A stretch of DNA of 64,000 bases from NCBI RefSeq assembly GCF_040939455.1, contig NC_134117.1, positions 24,669,501-24,733,500 of the forward strand, in the 5' to 3' direction. Below, piece after piece: positions 1 through 11,000 of this stretch. The notes beneath the pieces were generated by a model. The model was not told the origin of the DNA and made no database searches. It was given only the letters and a program-made list of their open reading frames with translations. Source of the DNA: Microcebus murinus. Taxonomy: Eukaryota; Chordata; Mammalia; Primates; Cheirogaleidae. Made by a program: the position numbers and the translations under genes. Numbering within the stretch: position 1 is the stretch's first letter; the number at the start of each line of letters is the position of its first letter.

Positions 1-35
1 GTGAGATCGTATGTGTAAAGTATCCAGGATACATA

Positions 36-380
36 GGCCGGGCACGGTGGCTCACGCCTGTAATCCTAGCTCTCTGGGAGGCCGAGGCGGGCGGATTGCT
101 CAAGGTCAGGAGTTCAAAACCAGCCTGAGCAAGAGCGAGACCCCGTCTATACTATAAATAGAAAGAAATTAATTGGCCAACTGATATGTATATAAAAAAT
201 TAGCCGGGCATGGTGGCGCATGCCTGTAGTCCCAGCTACTCGGGAGGCTGAGGCAGAAGGATCGCTCGAGCCCAGGAGTGTGAGGTTGCTGTGAGCTAGG
301 CTGACGCCACGGCACTCACTCTAGCCTGGACAACAAAGTGAGACTCTGTCTCAAAAAAAAAAAAAAAAAAAAAAAAAAAA
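36..380 (+). repeat. Alu-type SINE (lemur-like)
   Basis: Full-length dimer from ggccgggcacggtggctcac to a 29-base A tail, with the taaatagaaagaaatta middle block. Confidence 0.93.
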
Positions 381-423
381 GGTGAACTGTTGACATTTGA
401 GCCATCCTGTAAGAACCAGCTCT

Positions 424-608
424 GGGCCAGGCACATTGTCTCACACCTGTAATACCAGGAGACTGAAGCAGGAAGGATCATTTGAGCTCAAGAGTTCTAG
501 GTTGCAAGAGTTCAAGGTTGAGGAGTGTAAAGGAGGAGTGTAAGCTATTATCACACCACTGCACTCCAGCCTGGGTGACAGGGCAAGACTTTGTCTTTAA
601 AAAAAAGA
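424..608 (+). repeat. Old, internally shortened Alu-type SINE
   Basis: Begins ggccaggcacattgtctcac and ends with the gcactccagcctgggtgaca motif and a short A tail. Confidence 0.8.
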
Positions 609-732
609 AGTACCAGCTCAAAAGCTACCCTCTCCAAGTTTTCCCTGGCCTCCCAGTTAAAAAACTTTTACATAGCTTATTTCATGACCTACCTAGGACA
701 GTTCCTATCACATAGTAGGCACACAACAAATG

Positions 733-1010
733 TTTTTTCTCTCTCTGTTGCCTGGGCTACAGTGCAATGGCGTCATTCATAGCTCATTGCAACCTCAAAC
801 TTCTGGGCTCAAGTGATCCTCCTGCCTCAGCCTCCCGAGTAGCTGGGACTACAGGCACGTACCACTACACCTGGCTGATTTTTCTATTTTTTTTAGAGAG
901 ACGGGGTCTTGTTCTTGCTCAGGCTGGTCTCAAACTCCTGACTTTAAGCAATCCTCCCACCTCAGCGTCCCAAAGTGCTAGGATTACAGGTGTGAGCCAA
1001 CACAGCTGGC
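733..1010 (-). repeat. Alu-type SINE, antisense
   Basis: T-rich start, agtagctgggactacaggca and a terminal cagctggcc; bounded by copies of caacaaatgtttttt. Confidence 0.9.
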
Positions 1011-1019
1011 CAACAAATG

Positions 1020-1356
1020 TTTTTTTTTTCTTTTTTTGAGACAGAGTCTCATTCTCTTGCCTAGGCTAGAGTGCCGTGGCATCTGCCTAGATCACGGCAA
1101 CCTCCAACTCGTGGGCTTAAGCAATCCTCCTGCCTCAGCCTCCTAAGTAGCTGGGACTATAGGCACGTGCCATGGTGCCCAGCTAATTTTTTCTATTTTT
1201 AGTTGTTTTGGCTAATTTCTTTCTAATTATAGTAGAGATGGGGTCTCGCTGTTGCTCAGGCTGGTCTGGAACTCCTGAGCTTGAGCAATCCTCCTGCCTT
1301 AGCCTCCCAGAGTTCTAGGATACAGGCAGATTACAGGTGTGAGCCACTGCACCAAC
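1020..1356 (-). repeat. Alu-type SINE, antisense, inserted next to the previous one
   Basis: Second antisense copy starting at a T tract; followed by a third copy of caacaaatgtttttt, so it used the same target site as the SINE at 733-1010. Confidence 0.9.
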
Positions 1357-1554
1357 CAACAAATGTTTTTTTAATTAATAGATTCCTTACAGTTCTCTCA
1401 GTGGGGCTGTCTCTTCCTACCCAGTGAGAGTCATGTTTGGTTCGCCTTTGTTCCACAAGCACCAGCTCAGAGCCTGGCACTCAATTTGTGTAGGTCCAGG
1501 TTTTTTTGGCATGTTTGCCATCCAGGAGCTTGGAATACAGTTGAGGGAATAGGA

Positions 1555-1765
1555 CTGGTCCAGAGAAATCTGGGTTCAAATCTATGCCTCATACCGTTAG
1601 CTGGGTGACCTTGAGTAAGGCCTTTTACCTCTGTGCCTCATTTACCTCATCAGTGTAATGGGCACAATACTATTCACTGCCCACATCATGGAGCTGTCAT
1701 GAGAAGCCATTGAGATAATAATGTTTGTGGAAACGCTTTATGGACTGTTAAGAACTATAGAAATG
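1555..1765 (+). repeat. MIR element
   Basis: Reads gggttcaaatc, then gctgggtgaccttgagtaag, cctcatttacctcatc and the aatgggcacaata block in MIR order. Confidence 0.85.
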
Positions 1766-1851
1766 TAAAGGAGGAGTGTTTTGTTATTAACTATGGTAGC
1801 AAACACTTATTTAGCAGTTACTCTGGGCCAGGTGTTACTCTAACAATTTTC

Positions 1852-1987
1852 TTTTCTTTTTCTTTTTTTGTAGAGACAGGGGTGTCACTCTTGCTCAGGC
1901 TGGTCTCAAACTCCTGGCCTCCAGTGATCCTCCCATCTCAGCCTCACAGAGTGCTGGGATCATACACATGAGCCACTGTGCCTGGCT
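1852..1987 (-). repeat. Truncated Alu-type SINE (one monomer), antisense
   Basis: tttttgtagagacagggg to ccactgtgcctggct. Confidence 0.8.
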
Positions 1988-1994
1988 ATTCTAA

Positions 1995-2150
1995 CAATTT
2001 TCCATGTATTATTTCATTTACTGCCCCCCTCACCATATGAGGTAGGAAACTGAGGCACACAGAGGTTAAGAACTCACCCAATTAATTGCAAGTTGCAAAG
2101 CTCGGATTTGGATCCAAGAAGTCTGGCATTCCAGCCCACTCTATTACCTA
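1995..2150 (-). repeat. MIR element, antisense
   Basis: aggaaactgaggcacacaga followed by gcaaagctcggatttggatc is the reverse complement of the MIR core. Confidence 0.75.
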
Positions 2151-2305
2151 CCATGATATATTGCCTTTTACTATTCCCACTAATAACATTACAGAATTAG
2201 GTGCTGAGTTTTGAGGGCTCAGAAAGGAATTTGGTAGGAATTCGGGTAACTGGTAGACTGCTGAGAGCTGGAGGCTCTGAAGGGAGGGGAATTTAAGCTG
2301 CCTCT

Positions 2306-2470
2306 GGCCAGGCGTGGTGGCACACCCCTGTACTCCCACCAGCTACTCAGGAGGCTGAGCCAGGAAGATTGCTTGAGCACAGGAGTTCAAGGTTGCAGTG
2401 AACTATGAGTGCACCACTGCACTGTAACCCCAGTGACAGAGCAAGACCCTGTCTCTAAGAAAAAATGAAG
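2306..2470 (+). repeat. Shortened Alu-type SINE with perfect target-site duplication
   Basis: Starts ggccaggcgtggtggcacac and ends in an A-rich tail. The 16-base direct repeat aatttaagctgcctct is at 2290-2305 and 2471-2486. Confidence 0.88.
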
Positions 2471-3111
2471 AATTTAAGCTGCCTCTAAAGGATAGGTAAG
2501 AACTGTAGGGTAGAGGGAAAGCAGAAGGGAAGGCAGCCCCAGCAGAGGGGGTGGCAGGAGCAAAGGCACAGAGGTAGGGCTGGGTGTGGTATGTTTGGGG
2601 TGCAGTGAGGAGGCCAAACTGGCTGAAACAAAGGGATCTGCTGATGAGGGTAGTGGGAGGGATATTAAATGCCGTGGGTGGAATTTGAACAGTCGGGGAG
2701 ATATTTGCTGGTTTCATCGGTAAATCAGTAGCCTCTAAGGTGTGAGAAACTGAAAGCAACCCATGAACAGAATTTCTCCCAGGGGAAAAGCAGAAGACCA
2801 AACCTGTTTGAGGCATACCCTTCTTCCCACACCTTTCCTGGATATTGGCGGAAAAGGGTAGGGGGAGAGGGAAAGGTTAAGATGTGGTGTGTGTGTGCGG
2901 TTGGACGCCTGACCCCCAGTGGTGGCCAGGTAGAACTGCAGATCAGCGAACCTCAACTGCTGTGGCAGCGACCGGCCCTCCACACCTGCTCAACAAGAGG
3001 GGCTGAGACACATTCATCCCAGAGATGGACAAGAGGGCGGGCTCCCTCTGGGGTCAGTCCCACTAAACTGGACTTCATGGGTAGATAAACTTTCTAAGAA
3101 GGGAGCCAATG

Positions 3112-3315
3112 GAGTATGGTGGTTTAGAGTACAGGCTCAGAGTCAAGACTGGGTTAAAATTGAAGCTCTGATCTTGGAGATTTGTGTCACCTCCCTCTGA
3201 CTTAGTTTCCCCACCTGTAATGTGGGAATAATAGGTTTATTGTGAACATTCAATGTGATACTGTCTGTAAGCACATAGCACATTATCTAGCACATAGTGA
3301 GTGCTCAATCACCGG
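3112..3315 (+). repeat. MIR element
   Basis: MIR-like order: cctctgacttagtttcccca, gtaatgtgggaataatagg, cacatagtgagtgctcaat. Confidence 0.8.
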
Positions 3316-3432
3316 TAGCCAGAGGTATTAGTGGTGTTAGGTGTTATTAACCTTGAGGCCCTAGTCTTGTGGCTCACTGGCTCTGCAGGCCCTCCCCCAA
3401 CTCCCTCCACATAGACAGACACACAGGCACAG

Positions 3433-3516
3433 ACACACACACACACACACACACTCCACCAAGAAAGAGCAGGGACACACCCCCTTCCCCCCACCCTCCA
3501 CTAGGAAAAAGCAGGG

Positions 3517-3558
<42 letters not shown>

Positions 3559-3620
3559 CACCAGGAAGGAGCAGGGGCAGACACCACCACCACCACCACG
3601 ACCAGGAAGGAGGAGGGAGA
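3433..3620. repeat. Compound CA/CAC microsatellite within a 4-copy minisatellite
   Basis: (CA)n at about 3433-3454 and 3521-3557 and (CAC)n at 3582-3599, separated by near-repeats of a ccaccaggaaggagcagggg-type unit. Confidence 0.85.
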
Positions 3621-4902
3621 GACTCCAGGAATGCTGGGGGGAGGGGTGGCTTTCTCTGAGGTCTCAGGTTTCCTTCCCACCCTGGGCTTCTCTGTCAGCT
3701 CAATAACAGTTCCCAAGGAGCAGGCAGGGCTTTGGCATCTCCTGAGTGAGGTTCTAGCCAGAGGATGGGGAGAATGTAGCTCCCCTCCTCTCCCAAGGAG
3801 CTTGGGTCTCTTGGTCCCAAAGACAGTTGCAATAAGTTCCCTCCCCAGAGGGCCATGATGGGGCTAAGCAGCCTTTTTCCTCCCCAAGCTACTGGACCTA
3901 ATTCTCTCTCCCTTGGGCCTCAGTTTCACTGTCTGTGGCCTGTGGGAAGAGAGTGCTTCCTGCCTCACAGTCTCCATGGCAACCAGATCGATGACACCAG
4001 TGGTGGTGTCCTCCTAACAGGAGAGATCACTGCCTTCTCCCTGCCCTTATATTCTCATACAATGCTGTGCTGATACAATGACACGACCATAGACCCATAC
4101 TCCAAATTACATGACACACCCATGCCTAACACACTTCAGACTCACATCCCATGGCCCTACTAAAACACAGAAACCTCACTCCCCATACACACTCAGAAAC
4201 ACTCTGACACACTCTCTTACACGTATACTATAGACACGCAGGTCACATATACACAGGAGTAGAAATGCATAATCATGTACAAAACACACACCTCTGTGAC
4301 AGGTGCACAATCATGTGTAAACACACATACAGACACACATAAGAAGAGACCTGTACTCCCATACCAGCAAACAGGAATATTCACACAGGAAAACACTAGA
4401 CACTGGTAACATATTCGGACCCATACACTATTACTTGCATATGTGCAATATGGTTTCTCTCAGGCACCTTGCCCTTCCTGCCTGCGCCCTAAGCACAGCT
4501 CCTCTCTCTGCCCCCTCCCTTTGACACAGAGTGGCCACAGTGTGTCTGGGGGAAAGTGCTCCTCAGGGACAGAGACAGGTCACTGCCTCCCTCTTCTGGC
4601 TCATGTCCTATCCTGTTCCGGTCCATATTCTTTGCACCTGCACCAAAGGCTCTCAAGGAGGTGCCAGTCCAAAAGCTGAGGTGGCCCCTCGAAGAGGAAG
4701 AGGCGGTGGCTGTGGCTGGGAGGCATGTGGGGCAGAGGCGGGGTGAGGGGGGAGAGGGAGGAGATGCAGGGAGGGAGAAGGGGAGGGAGGCCGCGGGCAG
4801 TCCGACTCAGGCTGGGGAACCTGAGGGGGAGGTGGTGTGAGGCAGCCGGCCAGCAGCCATATCAGAGACTCAGCGGGGTGGGGGCCATGCCTGGGGCCCA
4901 CC

Positions 4903-5005
4903 ATGAACCTGGAAGGGCTGGAGATGGTCGCCGTGCTCGTGGTCCTCGGTCTGTTTGTCAAGGTCCTGGAGCAGTTTGGCCTCTTTGAGCCTGTCTCCTT
5001 GGAAG
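4903..5005 (+). CDS. KCNIP2: KCNIP2 alternative first coding exon (hydrophobic N-terminus)
   Basis: Reads [18 protein letters not shown] followed by [16 protein letters not shown], ending in phase 1 before gtaacc. The ATG has an accATGa context. The 34-residue N-terminus holds a hydrophobic, membrane-segment-like stretch and closely resembles the KChIP4a/KChIP3x-type inhibitory N-terminus (KIS domain), which in those paralogues delays surface delivery of Kv4 channels. Use of this exon implies its own promoter nearby. Confidence 0.85.
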
Positions 5006-8000
5006 GTAACCCAGGTGTCTGGGCATGTCTGAGCTGCTGGCTGGAGGGGTCAGCTGTCCCTGCAGCGTTGGGGAGGGGGTTGCTCCATCTTCATGACTGC
5101 TGGCAGGGGTGAGCAGGTGAGTGATGGGATAGGCATGGGGGAGGTGAGGAGGGGTGCTTGGAGAATACAGATCTGGGAGAGATAAAGGGAGGGCCTCAAG
5201 GAATAGATATGAGGGAGGGGGGAGGGAATCTCAGGGACAGAGTGTTGGGAGTTGGGTTGCAGTGTGGGAGGACTGGGGCATGGAGATGAGGAGGTAAGAA
5301 GATTCTGGGGAGACCAGGAAGAGTCCGGAGACAGGCAGGGGTGTCTGGAGTAGAGGAGGGAGGTTCCAGATATCTGAGATACACCAGATTTCTGAGGAGT
5401 CCCTTTTGGAGCCGGGCTCACAATAGTTCTGAAAATGTGTATGACTCTCCATACCCCCAAGTGTGCAGTGTAGGTTAAGGGGTGCATGTGGACTCAGTGT
5501 GTGAGAGACACAGGGTGTGACTGTGTGTGATGTGTGTGAGAGAGGACAAAGTATGTGATGCTGAGCTTGTGTATGTGGCAGGGATGTGACTGCGTGTGTT
5601 AGGGTGACAAGACATGTGGCTTGTGAGGTGGTGGATGTGACTGTGCCCAAGTGGGACAGGGTGTGTGGCTGAGCCTCTTTGAGTATCCAGTTGTGTGTAT
5701 GGCTGTTTCCAGACTTCCCTGAGGATATACCTGCTCCATAACCAAGGCTGGGGATGGGGTGGGTTCTGGAGGGACAGGAGTGGGAACACTGTGATGAGAC
5801 ATTTATAGCTCAGCTCTGGCTGGGGGGTGAGAAGTGGATCAGGTCAGAGACCCTGCTTCCCAAGCGCCTTGCCTCTCCAGGCTGCTCTGAGGATCCAGGG
5901 GCAGAATGGCCTCCAGGAGCTAGACACTGGGAGTGGGAAATCAATTCCCCACCCCACTTTAAAGTCATTAGGGAGTGATTTGTAGGTGGAGAGAGAAACA
6001 CTTCTGCCACCCCCTCCAGAGTTTTGACCTCCCCCCCATCCTCACACCAAGAACTGCACAGTTCCATAGCATGGCTGTTCCCCAGTTTTACCAGGGACAG
6101 GAAGACAGGCAGGAACCATGATAGGACTACAGGGTAGACACCTGGGAGAGCAGGAAAGAGGTGAAGGAAGTTGGAGATAGGAGGAAGGTCCATGAATTGC
6201 CTCATCTAGTAAGGGCTGAAAACTCCTAGCTCACCCTCTCCCCTCTGCTGCATTTTCTGGGGTGAACTGGGGAACAGGGAGTTGCACCTAGATGAACTGG
6301 GTAGGCTAGGTTGAGGTGGTTCTTATACAATCTGGAAAAGAGGAAGTCATCTGGCCTCTACCTTGCCATCCCCTTTAGACTATTTGGTGGGAAAAAGGGC
6401 CATCTGAGAAACCCAGGTGACCTGTCTGTTGAAGGCAGCCTCTTCCCACCTTCAGTGGAGCCTAGAGGAGACAGAGGCTTGGGAACAGGCAGGGGGCTTG
6501 CTGGGCAGGTGGGAAGTGGAAAAGCCACCCCCTAGTCAGGTGACTATACCATTGGAGGCAGGCACAATCCGGCTTCAGGAAACCAAAGTCCGGGCTAATG
6601 GAGCCCTGGGCGAGAGGCCAGGCCACCATCGATCCCTCCCCCGCCTCTCCATAGCTCCTGGGGTGGGAGGGAAGTGAGGACGTGTTGGAGGGGAGGCAGT
6701 TACCTCCTGGGAGCAGGGCCTGGTCCTGAGGGTGGAGCCTGGTTTGGGAGGGCCAGGTGGGGAGTGGGGGGTGGAGTGGGAAGTTACCTATAACCAAAAA
6801 TGTTGGACCCCTCCAAGAATTGACTGAGGCCAACTTTAGCCAATGTGGCAGGTCCAGTGGGCTCTGGCACAGGAATCTGGGGGTGAATGCAGCATAGAGA
6901 CACACATAGACACAAATTTGTCCCCTAGGACTAAAGGTCCTCCTGGGGTGCAATTAAAGCTGTAGGACATGTGCAGAAATAAGGGGCGGAGAGGAGGGCT
7001 GTGATTAATGGGCCCTAAATAGCCCCATAATGTACTAAAAATATTCATGTCCACCTCCAAGATCTGTTATTGCATCATCATTTTGTATCATTTACTTTCA
7101 AAGAGCAAACCATACTGGAAAGGACTGGGAAAGAGTCACAATATAGGGTAGATGAGTTAGCTGATGAGGAACCCTGCTCTTTGGCAGGAAGATTCTGGAT
7201 ACCCTGGAATCGGGGGTTACAGGAAAGAAAAGTAGATGTACCCAGGAAAAATGAAGCCTCTGTGGGTGAGGTACAGCCACAGATATCTGGGTGCCATGGG
7301 GACCTAGGTCACAGTATGACATGGGTATGTGTCATGCAATCTTAATATGTGTCATAATGTTATAAGGTCACAATGTGTCATAGTGTTTTAACACACAGTG
7401 TCATGATGTCCCAGGGTCATTGTGTGTTCTGTGGATTGATCATGCTGTGTGAGATGGCCTATATGGGTCTCCATATGTGCGCCAGGTTTTACTTCGGGTC
7501 ACAATTGTATATTTGTATTAAGGAGTACTTGGTCAAAATGTGTGTGTATATGTATGTGTGTGTTGGAGCATGTTTTTAGCCCTTTGGGTGTGAGTTGCTG
7601 GATATCAAGCTGTCACCGGCATCCATCACTCTGTGATTTATCATTCCACAGGTCACTATACATGGCTGTCACTGTATGTGTGTGTGAGAGGTGTTCCTAC
7701 CCAGGGAATCCTTGGGTTGGTTATCACCTTGAGAAGTCCCGCCATGGCAGTTGAGCCAAGGGCACTGGGTCAGCAAAGACACTTGAGGCCACTGCCCCCT
7801 CCTCCTTGCACCTCACTGTCATCAACCACATTCCACTGTACAAAGTGCCTGACCCCTGCCTCTATGAACTTTCCATGCTTTTGAGACCCACTGTGTCCCC
7901 TAACCCAGGCCCAGCTACCCTGGCTGTTCCTTTCCTCTCCTCACCCCATTCCTCTCCCAGCCCCTGGCCCCAGCTTGGGTTGATTGTGACTGTCGGGGAG

Positions 8001-11000
8001 GGGACAGGGAATGGAGGCACAGTGGGAGTTAATGTGCCTTCCTGGGATCTTCTCTCTTACCAGGCCACCCTCCAGGGCCCACTAAAAAAGCGCTGAAGCA
8101 GCGGTTCCTCAAGCTGCTGCCTTGCTGCGGGCCCCAAGCCCTGCCCTCAGTCAGTGAAAGCAAGTGCCTCTCCTGTGCTTCCGGGGGCGGGGCCTGAATG
8201 TGTGTGGGTGTGACCAGTGTGGCGGGAATGGGGGCGGGCACTGGCTGGGCCCGAGTGTGAGGGGGCGTGGCCATGTGCGTAGATTGAGCAGGTACGTGTG
8301 GGCATGGTCAGTTGGGGCGTGGCCAGAGTGTCTGTGGGCGTCACCAGTCTGCGCAATAGGGCAGGACCAGGGTGTTTGGGCGCGGCCAGTGTGGCAGGGC
8401 CGAGCCCGAGCCTGAGAGGCTGTGGCCAATATGACGGTGGCGGGACCAGGCGGCTGTGAGGGTCTGAGTGGCTGAGCTGAGTTAGTGCCTACGTCTGTGT
8501 GGCCGACCCGCCCTGGGTATGTTTTGGGCCTCGAGATGTATGTCGCCTGTGCCCCGACAGGATGGTTGCAGGTGTAGAGGATAGAGCCCGCCTTCCTCCA
8601 GACGCCAGGATACTTGGGTTTTCTGTCACCGCCTGGTCCCCAGCTGAGTGACCTGGAGTTTAGTTACCTCGCTTTGTTTCTAGATATCTGTGTCCTCAGT
8701 AGGGCCTCGCCCATCTCATAGGATTATACTGCATTTGCAAGCTATAAAGGCCCGTTTTGTAGTTATTTGAGCGTGCTGTTGTGTTTGATTTCCATGGGTC
8801 CCACACGAGGGTGGATTTGGAAATAGGAGAGGCGTGAGTCCTGCAAGCTTGTGTGCGTGGGGTCCATTTCGTGTATGTCTTGTGTTCGTTAGGTGTGCCT
8901 TTGCGCGGGGGCCGGGGTGTGAGCATTGTAACGCACAGGTCTGTGAGATTTGCTGTGAGTGTGAGGGGCGAGGTGTGTGTCTGCAGTTGGCCCGGTCTTC
9001 CGCTTTCTCGGTGACAGTTCGCTCCCTTCAGAATTAGCCGCCCCAGCCTCCCTCCGCCCCCACAGACCCCGCCCGCTGGACCCAGGTGACTTACTCTCCT
9101 GGTGGGGGCGGGGGCGGGGTGGGAGTGGGGCTTCGGGAGCTCGGGTGGGGCCACTTGCCTGGGGGCTGGGCGTTGGGGACTGGGGCGGGACTGAGATGGG
9201 GCCGGGGGTGGGGCCAAGGGTGGGGTCTGGATGGATGTAGGCTGAAGCTGGGCGGGGCATGGCTCTGGCATGGCTGGGATTGACGGGCTTTGGCTGGGGG
9301 AGGGGAAGAACTGGAAGGGGCAAGGCTAAGGCTGGGTGTATCTGAGTTGGTCAAGGAAGGCGCGGAGCTCTGACCCTCAGATGCCCATTGGAACCGGCTT
9401 TTCCCACTCCTCCTTTTCTGGGATGAAGATGTGGCTGAGGGCCTTCCCCTCCAACCAGGGATCAAGGGCCCTGGGGCAAGCTCTGAGTCGAATCCCTGGC
9501 TCTGGGGTCAGGGCTGGCCTTGGCCTGCTGACAGACCTGGAAGCTGACCAGCGCCTTCTCTACTTGCCTCGATGTCCTCGGCTCAGGGTCCGGGAACTGA
9601 CATGGTTTCCGGTGTTGGAGATGGGACAGGGAGGAGGGTATATGGATCAGTGATTCTAAAGAGGGGTAGCAGGGGCCTGAGGCGTGGCTGTACCCCCACC
9701 GCTCCCCGCAGACAGCGTGGAGGATGAGTTTGAACTGTCCACCGTGTGTCACCGGCCTGAGGGTCTGGAACAGCTGCAGGAGCAAACCAAGTTCACCCGC
9801 AAGGAGTTGCAGGTCCTGTACCGAGGCTTCAAGAACGTGAGTGCATGGCGAGGCCAAACTGAGCCAGGGTTGGGGCAGCAAGGGCAGGGCCTATCCAGAA
9901 AGTATGGCCTGGATACCAGCGAGATGGAAGGCAGGTGGGGCCTCAGACCAAACTTCTAGCCTTTTTTTAGCTCCGTGTTTTTTATTTGTGCTCTGGGGAA
10001 GAAGTCTTGGCTCCCATCACTAGAGCTGGTGAGTCCCTGGAGGCATGAAAAATTTCCCTATTTCTCTGGGTCTCTGGCCATGGGGGGGAAGTGAGCAGAG
10101 GGGGTTTTGTCTCTGCCCTCATCTTGATTTCTCTCCTCTCCCAGGAATGCCCCAGTGGAATTGTCAGTGAAGAGAACTTCAAGCAGATTTACTCCCAGTT
10201 CTTTCCTCAAGGAGGTGAGGGGTCAAGGCCCAAGGGGAAGCAGCTGTCCATCTCTAGGCTGAGTGGGAGAGAGTGTTCTGGAGGGCTGGGAATGCCAATG
10301 TGATGAGGGGGTTGGCGGAGCTCCATAGAGGTGAAAATCCTGCCCTGTCTGGAAGCCAAACTTACTTCTCCACACTCATCCTACAGACTCCAGCACCTAT
10401 GCCACTTTTCTCTTCAATGCCTTTGACACCAACCATGATGGCTCAGTCAGTTTTGAGGTAAGCTGGGGGAGGTGGGCCAGGGAACCCTGTTTCCTGGGAC
10501 TTCAGGGTCAGGATCTCCAGGCCAAACCCAAAAGAAGGGATGTGTGAAAAGTATCTGAAGACACAGCTCCTCCCGCCTCCTTTTTAGGACTTTGTGGCTG
10601 GTTTGTCGGTTATTCTTCGGGGAACGGTAGATGACCGGCTGAATTGGGCCTTCAACCTGTATGACCTCAACAAGGATGGCTGTATCACCAAGGAGGTGCA
10701 GGGCAACTGAAGGGCTAGGGGGTTGTGAGGGTAGGGGTGATGCAAACGGCCATGGGAGGGAAATATGACCCACATATGCACCACCAGCAAGGGGGGTATG
10801 GTCTGCCCTAGGCCCTAGGCCTCTTGGTCTGGAGGCTGGAGGCTCTGAGGAGGGATCCTCTTCTCTCTTGGCCTAACAGGAAATGCTTGACATCATGAAG
10901 TCCATCTATGACATGATGGGCAAGTACACGTATCCAGCACTCCGGGAGGAGGCCCCAAGGGAACACGTGGAAAACTTCTTCCAGGTGCCTGGGACTGGGT

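Larger units (their letters stand above)
1..4902. other. Upstream of KCNIP2 alternative first exon (probable intron 1 of the long form)
   Basis: Non-coding. Holds six Alu-type SINE pieces, three MIR relics, CA/CAC microsatellites at 3433-3600 and a degenerate CA-rich stretch at 4080-4400. The last 250 bases before 4903 are GC-rich and purine-rich and could be the 5' UTR/promoter of the alternative first exon, but no clear core promoter element was seen. No exon resembling the MRGQG first exon was found. Confidence 0.5.

Noticed and set aside
3309..3716. Open frames rich in Cys-Val or His-Thr over 3.3-3.7 kb
   Set aside because: They are translations of CA/CAC microsatellites with no family resemblance or splice context.
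4080..4400. CA-rich block resembling a tandem or CRISPR-like array
   Set aside because: Units are irregular acac words without conserved repeats or spacers; a decayed microsatellite, and a mammalian genome has no CRISPR.
8696..9323. Long antisense open frames across KCNIP2 cassette exon
   Set aside because: GC-rich sequence lowers stop frequency; the sense-strand exon explains the conservation.
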